A DNA stretch of 17,397 bases, taken from NCBI GenBank assembly GCA_030614245.1, contig JAUWKK010000015.1, positions 1 through 17,397 on the forward strand, given 5' to 3'. Below the pieces are notes generated by a model, which worked only from the letters and a program-made list of their open reading frames with translations, was not told the DNA's origin and did no database searches. Positions 1-5,388 of the stretch are shown here, one piece after another. The translations under genes and the position numbers were made by a program. Numbering within the stretch: position 1 is the stretch's first letter; every line of letters starts with the position of its first letter. This stretch comes from Planctomycetota bacterium (lineage in GTDB: Bacteria > Planctomycetota > PUPC01 > JABMSA01 > JAUWKK01).

Positions 1-2093
1 ATGCAGGAGTAGGTGGCGGTGCTGCCACTCAGGTCATCGCCGTTGCCCCACAAGATGCAGTTCGTGATCGACAACGGTGATTCAGACTGGATTCCTCCGC
101 CACGGCCGTTCCCTGCTGAGTTGCCGATTATCGTGTTGTTCGTGATCGACACCGAGGATGTGTGGAGATAGATTGCTCCACCTTCATTAGCCGCGGTGTT
201 GCCCGCCATAATGCATCTAGTGATTGTCGCGGAGGAATTGTAGAAAAGAATGCCGCCGCCATCAGTACCTGCGTTGTTGCCGGTTATCGTGCAGTTCGTG
301 ATCGTCGTGGCGCTACCATCGCAGCGAATACCACCGCCGTTGTCCCACGCTGAGTTACCTATTATAGCGCAGTGTGTTAGTACTGGTCCGGAGCTACTGT
401 CACAACGAATGCCGCCGCCGTCAGAGGAACTCCCCTCGGCCGTGTTGCCCATTATCATGCAGTCGGTGCTCGTCGGTGCGGAACCGTTGGCGCAATCGAT
501 GTCTCCAGCCCAGTGCGCCCTGTTGCCGCTGATCGTGCAGTTCCCAATGGTCGGAGATGAGTTGTCGCAGTATATCGCGCCGCCCTCGGTGACATACCCA
601 CCGGTGATAGTAAGCCCATCGACAACGGATGTGTCATCTTCGCCGTTATGGAAATAGAATCCACGATGTGGGTCTTCGCTCGTGCCTTCACAATCGATGA
701 CGCAGTTCTCTGGCCCAGTCTCCGACATGACGATGATTGCCTTGCCCAAGAAATCGATGTCCCGGTTGCCATCGCCAGTGTAGGTGCCGTCCAGAACGAG
801 AACCGTGTCGCCATCCTCGGCAGCGTTGATGCCCTCCTGAATCGCATCAAAGGGATGTTCCTCGCTGCCGTCTTCGAGGGGATCGCTGTCGGATGGATCA
901 CCAGCGGCCGGATCATTGGCAGCGTCATCGTCCACGAAGATGGTCAGGGGTTGGTCGAAGATCGCGCGAGAGTGGCCCGCGCCGGCAGCAATGCTGACGG
1001 CCTTGGTGAGATTATGCACCATTACTGGCTCATGCCGGTCAGTCGAGGTGCCGTCGCCGAGCTGACCTTCGGCATTTGCGCCCCAACTCCAAGCATGACC
1101 ATTGCGCGTGACTGCCGAGGAGAATCCTCCGCGAGTATAGGAGCCGCCAGCAGCAATGGCAATAACGTCACTGATGCTATGAACGCGAGTGGCCAAAGGT
1201 CGATCAATTGTTGTGTTATCGCCCAGTTGCCCAGTATGGTTTCTCCCCCAAGCCCAGACAGTTCCATTGGCCGTAAGCGCAAGAGAGTGTGTGTATCCAG
1301 CGGCGACAGCGACGATGTTAGTGAGGTCGAGGACACGCACAGCAGAGAGCCGCCGAGTTGTGGTGTTATCACCGAGTTGGCCGTTGGAGTTCCAGCCCCA
1401 CGCCCATACGGTACCATCGCTCCTTAGGGCGAGAGAGTGCTGGCTGCCAGCAGAGATGGCGACGATATTAGCGACGTTTCGGACAAGCACCGGCTGGTGA
1501 CGATCTGTTGAGGTGCCGTCACCAAGTTCGCCGCGGCCGTTGGCTCCCCAGGCCCAGACGGCCCCGCCACCTGTCATGGCTATAGAGTGTTCGGTGCCGC
1601 CAGCGATGGCGACGATGTCAGTGAGATTATGCACTTGCACGGGCTCATGCCGATTGGTTGTTGTATTGTCACCAAGTTGGCCGAATTGGTTTCTTCCCCA
1701 AGCCCATGCGGTTTTGTTGAAGGTGACCGCAAGAGAGTGCTGGGCACCAGCCGCGACACAGATGACGTCGGTAAGGTTGTTTGTCTGCACTGGTTCGTGT
1801 CTATCAATTATGGTGTTATCGCCCAGTTTCCCTGCATCATTGTAACCCCAAGCCCAAATTGTGCCGTCGGGCTTCAGGGCCAAGCTGTGGTCTGTCCCAG
1901 CAGCGATGCTCAGGACTCCAGCGAGATTGCTGACATGCACGGGTTCTGGTTCGCCTTCTTCATTGACGGTGCCATCGCCGAGTTGGCCAAACTTGTTATT
2001 GCCCCACGCCGCGACGTTGTTTGGTTCACCGGCAAAGGCGACGCCACAAGACAGCACCAGGATCACACAGCAGAATACACTCAGACGCTTCAT
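1..2093 (-). CDS. Secreted RCC1-repeat plus right-handed beta-helix protein (3' end outside the window)
   Basis: The frame is open from ATG at 2093 to the left edge (697 codons, no stop found), so the C-terminus is missing. The start MKRLSVFCCVILVLSCG is a signal peptide with an AFA-G cleavage site, and AAAGGAGAT sits just upstream of ATG. Residues about 27-375 hold seven RCC1/ATS1-type repeats of about 50 aa, each with WAWGxNxxGQLGD(N/G)T followed by a hydrophobic strand ending in AAGxxHSLAL. From about residue 383 (FVDDDAANDP) a second region starts with a DAIQEGINAAEDGDTV segment and continues with beta-helix coils of about 24 residues carrying CTIxGN and GGGIRCD motifs, as in right-handed parallel beta-helix proteins. 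RCC1 propellers and such helices bind proteins or glycans. An extracellular or surface role is likely, with a sorting signal possibly in the missing C-terminus. Family calls are firm; the substrate is unknown. Confidence 0.85.
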   Translation of the reverse strand, partial: MKRLSVFCCVILVLSCGVAFAGEPNNVAAWGNNKFGQLGDGTVNEEGEPEPVHVSNLAGVLSIAAGTDHSLALKPDGTIWAWGYNDAGKLGDNTIIDRHEPVQTNNLTDVICVAAGAQHSLAVTFNKTAWAWGRNQFGQLGDNTTTNRHEPVQVHNLTDIVAIAGGTEHSIAMTGGGAVWAWGANGRGELGDGTSTDRHQPVLVRNVANIVAISAGSQHSLALRSDGTVWAWGWNSNGQLGDNTTTRRLSAVRVLDLTNIVAVAAGYTHSLALTANGTVWAWGRNHTGQLGDNTTIDRPLATRVHSISDVIAIAAGGSYTRGGFSSAVTRNGHAWSWGANAEGQLGDGTSTDRHEPVMVHNLTKAVSIAAGAGHSRAIFDQPLTIFVDDDAANDPAAGDPSDSDPLEDGSEEHPFDAIQEGINAAEDGDTVLVLDGTYTGDGNRDIDFLGKAIIVMSETGPENCVIDCEGTSEDPHRGFYFHNGEDDTSVVDGLTITGGYVTEGGAIYCDNSSPTIGNCTISGNRAHWAGDIDCANGSAPTSTDCMIMGNTAEGSSSDGGGIRCDSSSGPVLTHCAIIGNSAWDNGGGIRCDGSATTITNCTITGNNAGTDGGGILFYNSSATITRCIMAGNTAANEGGAIYLHTSSVSITNNTIIGNSAGNGRGGGIQSESPLSITNCILWGNGDDLSGSTATYSC

Positions 2094-2160
2094 AACATCT
2101 CCTTTCGCTCCATGCCCTTTGCTATTCGCATGTTTTGTTCGTGAGCCACAAGCAGTCACC

Positions 2161-2193
2161 CCAAGTCCCATATAAGCCCCGCGTCCAAGTCCC
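2161..2193 (-). repeat. Direct repeat pair in the leader of the RCC1/beta-helix gene
   Basis: The 9-mer GGGACTTGG (minus strand) occurs at 2185-2193 and again at 2161-2169, a 24-bp period, on either side of a TATAT stretch. It lies about 70-100 bp upstream of the ATG at 2093. The pair could be a tandem operator or only chance; nothing else supports a regulator. Confidence 0.3.
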
Positions 2194-2226
2194 GCTACCG
2201 GTAGTATCCTCACGGGGCTGCATATC

Positions 2227-2255
2227 AGCCTACACACCTGGAAGCGCGTTGTCAA
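2227..2255 (-). promoter_or_regulatory. Possible sigma-70 promoter of the RCC1/beta-helix gene
   Basis: On the minus strand a perfect TTGACA (2250-2255) is followed after 17 bp by TAGGCT (2227-2232), which matches TATAAT only at three positions. This would give a leader of about 125 nt. The -35 is good and the -10 is weak, so the call is tentative. Confidence 0.3.
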
Positions 2256-2290
2256 ATGAAATCTTTGCGAGCTTCTCAGCAACCTGTGCG

Positions 2291-2566
2291 CTACATCCTC
2301 TCCACCGCCCCGCGCATCTTCTCGCGGTCGGCGTGGGCGTAGACCTGGGTGGTTTGAACTGAGGCGTGGCCGAGGAACTCGCAGGTGAGAATGAGGTCGC
2401 CGCCGGAGGCTTCGTAGATGCGCGTGGCGGCCGTGTGACGGAGGCGCAGCGCCAGCCCCTCCGCCGCTTCCGCCGTGATATTGCGGGGATTGTATTCCGC
2501 GGGCTTCAGATCATCAAACGAGCGTGGTTTCAGAGGGTATTCTGTCCGTTGGTTCCTTCGCGCCAT
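2291..2566 (-). pseudogene. Chimeric ORF: ParB-like N-terminus fused to a tyrosine-recombinase C-terminus
   Basis: The ORF has 91 codons from ATG 2566, with GGAG 9 nt upstream; a TTG codon directly precedes the ATG. Residues about 8-37 (YPLKPRSFDDLKPAEYNPRN, then an AEGL helix) look like the start of a ParB/Spo0J-like nuclease domain, as in phage and plasmid ParB-like proteins. At residue about 38 the sequence changes abruptly to the C-terminal catalytic box of a tyrosine recombinase: LRHTAATRIYEASGGD, EFLGHASVQTT, then the nucleophile candidate in QVYAHAD. These give HxxR, LGH and Tyr, but the first catalytic Arg and the core-binding domain are missing. Neither half is a complete domain. I read it as a deletion scar joining two genes of the mobile element at the shared LR(L/H) codons. 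A good -10 box lies upstream, so it may still be expressed. Confidence 0.75.
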
Positions 2567-2590
2567 CAAATTCGACTCCGCACGCTTGGC

Positions 2591-2596
2591 ATTATA
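2591..2596 (-). promoter_or_regulatory. Perfect -10 box upstream of the chimeric ORF
   Basis: TATAAT on the minus strand lies 25 bp before the ATG at 2566. No convincing -35 is seen at 16-18 bp (TAAAGC at best). It is probably the old promoter of the ParB-like gene. Confidence 0.35.
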
Positions 2597-2999
2597 ACCT
2601 CATGAACAGCAATGCTTTAGGTATGATTTCGCACGATCTCGTTTTCACTTCCAGATGAGCGGCCGACAACAAGGTCCATTTTTTTGCCATCGCGCGTAAA
2701 AATGCCGGGATATGCGTCGCCGACCGCGCCTTAGCCTCTAGGCGATACAGTAACTAGCGTTTTTTTTGACGCTCTGTGGCCCGTGGTCGCCCGTGTCGCG
2801 TGCTCGTCGCCCGCCCAAGGTGTCGATGCCTGCCGCGGCGGACGCCAACACGCCCGAGGCGGTGGCGTTTGGGGCATCGCGCTCCCGGCAGACTGCCCCA
2901 CCGCACCTACGCCACCGAGCCCGAGGCGTCGCGCACGTCCGTCACGACACCGCCTTCGCATCCGCTTCAGCTTCTTCTCCCGCGATGTCAACGGCCGTC
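2597..2999. other. Gene-poor stretch between chimeric ORF and helicase-loader pseudogene
   Basis: No recognisable gene. The left part (2597-2720) is mixed composition. The right part (about 2780-2990) is very GC-rich with Arg/Pro-rich translations in several frames. A 90-codon minus-strand frame from GTG 3003 to 2731 is open, but its Arg-rich sequence resembles no family I know. A small inverted repeat, AGCGT (2756-2760) with ACGCT (2769-2773), has eight T in the loop and is not a normal terminator. Confidence 0.4.
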
Positions 3000-3787
3000 T
3001 CACAGCAGCGTCCCGTCGACCTGCCGGTAATCCGTGGGCGGCAGCTGCAACCAGCGGGCACGCCCCTTGTGCGCCAGCCGTGCCGTAGCACGCGGCATCA
3101 GGTCCTGCAATTGCCTGGGGTTCAAGTTGGTGGTGACCAGCATCCGCAGGCCTTGTTCGTGCCGATGCTCGACCACCCGGGCCAACCCGTCAAGCACTGC
3201 AGGCGAATGATGTCCTGCACCCAGATCGTCGAGAATCAGCAAGCCCCGGTAGTGCATCAACTGCTCAATACATCGCTCATACTCAGGCCCGTCAAGCCCG
3301 TGCCTCGAAGCTTCATTACGAGTTCGCCGCACGGCACCCGCTGCACTGCTTCTGGTTGTCCGTCGAGGTGCGCCTGGCGGATGAGAGCATAAGTCAACCG
3401 TGTCTTGCCGCTTCCCATATCGCCCTGCAGCACCACGGAACGAACCTTTGTCTGCCCTCGATACAAGGCCTTCACAGCGAGCTCAACCTTCTCTGGACAC
3501 TCATCGATCGTCGCATCGAAGAACTGCTCTGGGATGCCGATGTTCTTCTGGCCCTCCGGCGTCCGCAGCCAGTTTGCACGGGCAAGGGACTCCTGCCGGG
3601 CCTTATTGGCGCGAGCCTCGTCCTCGGCCCGCCGGCAGGCCGCGCAGTTCTGCCTGATTTCCTTGCCGCCAGGCCATATAAGGGCGAGCACATCCACCTC
3701 GCCACACGTGCTACATGGCAACATCACCTGCTTCACGTCGAGAACATCGCCTATCGCCGTCGCATCATTCTTCCTTCTACTGTGCAT
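3000..3787 (-). pseudogene. DnaC/IstB-like helicase loader ATPase, broken by a frameshift
   Basis: Two overlapping minus-strand frames together make one AAA+ loader. Part 1 (ATG 3787, SD GGAGAG 5 nt before it) has a CxxC...CxxC zinc-ribbon-like N-terminus (CSTC, CAAC) and a Walker A motif, GDMGSGKTRLTYAL. Part 2, which continues in the -1 frame, carries Walker B LLILDDLG, sensor 1 MLVTTNLN and the usual C-terminal end RARWLQLPPTDYRQ, stopping at 3000. The best join is near 3293-3296, where GTGL of frame 1 meets DGPEYERC of frame 2, so one base appears to be lost. No slippery heptamer is seen, so programmed shifting is unlikely; mutation or a sequencing error fits better. Such proteins load the replicative helicase at an origin marked by the initiator. 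The start overlaps the initiator stop by 11 bp, suggesting translational coupling. Confidence 0.8.
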
Positions 3788-4685
3788 TGCAACTCTCCGC
3801 AAACTGATCCATGTATTCCTCTTGCTGGGCCGTGAAGAGCGGGGCTGTCGATCTCTGGCCTTCCAGTAGTGCGTGCAGCTTCGACCAATTGACGTAAAGG
3901 CTCCTGATCGTCAGCGCCAGGCTTTTGATGAACCTATCACCGCTGTCCCAACATCGCGCAGCGAAGCGGGCGAAGTCCTCCGGCGAAACACCCGGATAGT
4001 TCTCCTGCCACTTCTTCTTCTGCACGAAGTCCCCCGTCGTCCAGCTGTAGGGCACTTCGTTCTTGCTATCGTAGAGCTCCTTGAACCGCTCGGCATGCGG
4101 ATCGCGCCTGCGCCCCGTCTTCTTGCCCTTCGCCTTGGCCTTCTTCTTCGCTGGCTTCTTCGGCTTCTTCGGCTTCTGAGCTGGAGGGCGAGCCGAGGAG
4201 ACATCCGCCCCGACGCCAACGGCGGCGGGGTCTGTATTCTCAGGTGATTCATCCTTCTCAGGTAATGCTATTGTAGCCGGTGACAAAGTGTCATCTTTTC
4301 CCCCCTCCAAAGGTGGCATATTGTCGTCTTTCTTGGCATCCCCACAAGACGACATATTGGCATCTTTCCTATCTAAAGGTGCCAATGTGTCATCGTTCTT
4401 CCCATCAGCGAACGTGAGTTTCCAGTCATTCCCGTGCCGCCCGTGACGCTCACGCCCCTCGATCACCTTCGCCTTTGCCAGTCGATCCAGTGATCGCATT
4501 AGCGTCCGCTTGTTAATGCCCGTCCGCTCCTCGAACCAGTCCAGCTTGACGTAAACCGTTCCGTTCCCGTTCCGTGGCAAGTCATCGAGAAAGCCGAAGA
4601 CTACCAGATCGGTCGGTTTCAGCTTGCCATCTCTAAGCAGTGGCAGCAGACCGTAATAGAGCGGCGCATATCGCTGCTTTTTCAT
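3777..4685 (-). CDS. Phage/plasmid-type replication initiator with winged-helix N-terminus
   Basis: 302 aa from ATG 4685 (MKKQRYAPLYYGLLPLLRDG), chosen because AAGAGG lies 6 nt upstream. The frame extends open to 5228 but that extension runs across a tRNA sequence and has no protein-like content. Residues about 15-95 form a helix-turn-helix/winged-helix domain (LVVFGFLDDLP, WFEERTGINKRTLMRSLDRL), typical of initiators of the phage O / DnaD-like type. A low-complexity linker follows with four KDD(T/N)(L/M)xP-like repeats, encoded by the iteron-like DNA at 4279-4401, then a very Lys/Pro-rich stretch (about 165-187). A C-terminal helical domain follows (ERFKELYDSKNEVPYSW, YVNWSKLHALL). It probably binds the element origin and recruits the downstream loader. 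The organisation resembles lambda O and P. The exact family is not certain. Confidence 0.75.
   Translation of the reverse strand: MKKQRYAPLYYGLLPLLRDGKLKPTDLVVFGFLDDLPRNGNGTVYVKLDWFEERTGINKRTLMRSLDRLAKAKVIEGRERHGRHGNDWKLTFADGKNDDTLAPLDRKDANMSSCGDAKKDDNMPPLEGGKDDTLSPATIALPEKDESPENTDPAAVGVGADVSSARPPAQKPKKPKKPAKKKAKAKGKKTGRRRDPHAERFKELYDSKNEVPYSWTTGDFVQKKKWQENYPGVSPEDFARFAARCWDSGDRFIKSLALTIRSLYVNWSKLHALLEGQRSTAPLFTAQQEEYMDQFAESCNAQ
4279..4401 (-). repeat. Four iteron-like repeats inside the initiator gene (candidate origin)
   Basis: Four units of about 24 bp start at 4279, 4312, 4348 and 4378 (plus-strand reading). They begin GGTGACAAAGTGTCATCTTT, GGTGGCATATTGTCGTCTTT, GACGACATATTGGCATCTTT and GGTGCCAATGTGTCATCGTT. 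Spacings of 33, 36 and 30 bp keep the reading frame. They are more AT-rich than their surroundings and fall in the linker between the DNA-binding and C-terminal domains. In lambda the origin iterons also lie within gene O. They may instead be conserved for the encoded KDD repeat. Confidence 0.55.
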
Positions 4686-4707
4686 CGCATCCTCTTGGCC
4701 CATCGCA

Positions 4708-4884
4708 CTACTCAGAGTGGCCCTCCTCGGGCGGCAACATTGCCAGTATCTGCCGCCTGATGTCAGCCCCCAAGCCAGGCCACGCGCACATGATACGGTC
4801 GAGGTTTGAGTCGAATTCGCGGTCAATTGTTTTGGGGGGGTCTTGTAAGTCTGCGTCCGGTGCGGACTTCTGGTTCTCGTGCAC
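4708..4884 (-). pseudogene. C-terminal fragment of an unknown small element protein, cut at the tRNA junction
   Basis: A minus-strand frame ends at TAG 4708-4710, 22 bp before the initiator start, and reads protein-like (DPPKTIDREFDSNLDR, then MCAWPGLGADIRRQILAMLP and an EEGHSE end). The only candidate start is GTG at 4882-4884, exactly where tRNA similarity begins; beyond it the frame runs through the tRNA. I infer that the original N-terminus was lost when the element recombined at the tRNA. Not recognised as a family. It was probably the first gene of the initiator-loader operon. Confidence 0.4.
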
Positions 4885-4933
4885 CGGCCTACGAAGCCGG
4901 GGATCGCAGGTTCGAATCCTGCCTGGCGTGCCA
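4884..4933 (+). tRNA. tRNA-Arg(ACG), 3' half only (displaced attachment-site copy)
   Basis: A perfect anticodon arm (CCGGC, loop CTACGAA, GCCGG) gives anticodon ACG. It is followed by a 5-nt variable loop, a perfect T arm (GCAGG, TTCGAAT, CCTGC), the 3' acceptor strand CTGGCGT, discriminator G and encoded CCA. The expected 5' acceptor ACGCCAG and a D arm are not found. A forced cloverleaf starting at 4853 needs an acceptor mismatch, a broken D stem, a 13-nt D loop and lacks U8, so I do not believe it. The sequence left of 4884 reads as element coding DNA instead. This is therefore a non-functional 3' fragment marking one end of the integrated element. Confidence 0.7.
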
Positions 4934-5171
4934 TCCTACCAGCACAGCAGGCCGAGCAGTCATCCGTATCAATGAGCAGGAATCCTGCGGTGTCTTGAAG
5001 CCTCAACCCTCCTGAGGCGGGCAGGTGGGGTGAAGTAGGATGGCGCACGACCCTACCTGTCAACTTGAAGCTGACCGCCGCTCGCGTGCCAAGACACGAC
5101 TCGCGCGCGTGTCGCCGAAGGCAGCTCTTACATGGCGTCCCTGGAATTATGAACTGCCCGCGCTTTTCCAC
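4934..5171. other. Intergenic stretch right of the tRNA fragment
   Basis: No gene is recognised. A short dyad, CCTCA (5001-5005) with TGAGG (5013-5017), followed by GCGGGCAGGTGGGG, resembles GC-rich palindromic debris seen also at 13872-13896 and near 17346. Open plus-strand frames here are without protein-like content. Confidence 0.4.
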
Positions 5172-5200
5172 TTGCAAAACAATGCCGGATACTGCATAAT
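5172..5200 (+). promoter_or_regulatory. Likely sigma-70 promoter of the top6B-top6A operon
   Basis: TTGCAA (5172-5177), a 17-bp spacer and CATAAT (5195-5200), matching 4/6 and 5/6 of consensus. Transcription would start near 5207 and give a leader of about 180 nt. That leader contains the palindromic repeat at 5254-5324 and the dyad at 5362-5375. Confidence 0.5.
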
Positions 5201-5253
5201 CGGTAAGCGATCTGTTGCGACCGCACATATAGCGTACCGCACGGGGCGGCTAC

Positions 5254-5324
5254 GGGTGCCACGGTCAACTGTCTTAGGTTGGCCGTGCGTGCCCACGTCG
5301 AAGGTTTGCTTGAACGTGCCACCC
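5254..5324 (-). repeat. Tripartite palindromic repeat, copy A (intergenic, reverse orientation)
   Basis: 71 bp. Read on the minus strand it begins GGGTGGCACGTTCAAGC and ends GTTGACCGTGGCACCC. It has the same two internal hairpins as copies B (13912) and C (17047): CACGTTCAAGC against a GACGTG arm, and CACGGCCAAC against GTTGACCGTG. It lies in the top6 leader, where it could fold as a three-way junction in the RNA. Confidence 0.85.
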
Positions 5325-5361
5325 TACGAGGCGGAAGAGCATGCCGGCGCAGCGACAGTTA

Positions 5362-5375
5362 TTCACATCTGTGAA
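5362..5375. promoter_or_regulatory. Operator-like palindrome just upstream of top6B
   Basis: TTCACA-TC-TGTGAA is a perfect dyad ending 13 nt before the ATG and just 5' of the SD AGAGGT (5378-5383). It could be a repressor site or an RNA hairpin covering the ribosome site. The regulator is unknown. Confidence 0.4.
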
Positions 5376-5388
5376 ATAGAGGTCATAT

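Larger units (their letters stand above)
2291..4933. mobile_element. Decayed integrated element (phage- or plasmid-like) at a tRNA-Arg site
   Basis: The segment has an integrase C-terminal fragment, a ParB-like fragment, a DnaC-like loader (frameshifted) and a replication initiator with internal iteron-like repeats. It ends at the 3' half of a tRNA-Arg gene with no matching 5' half. Integration into tRNA genes by tyrosine recombinases leaves exactly this: one end with an intact tRNA, the other with a displaced 3' part. The left boundary is uncertain, since no intact tRNA-Arg lies within the window and the left end appears deleted. All element genes are on the minus strand. Confidence 0.6.

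Noticed and set aside
1..1000. Repetitive about 75-bp periodicity as a CRISPR-like or tandem array
   Set aside because: The repeats are degenerate and explained by beta-helix coils of an open reading frame.
2731..3003. 90-codon minus-strand ORF after the helicase loader
   Set aside because: GTG start without a clear SD, Arg/Pro-rich translation of GC-rich DNA, no recognisable domain; left as unassigned.
4853..4933. A full tRNA-Arg cloverleaf
   Set aside because: The 5' half needs an acceptor mismatch, a broken D stem, a 13-nt D loop and lacks U8; the same bases read as element coding sequence.
4686..5228. N-terminal extension of the initiator frame to 483 aa
   Set aside because: It translates the antisense of the tRNA fragment and has no SD; ATG 4685 has a good SD and starts the recognisable domain.
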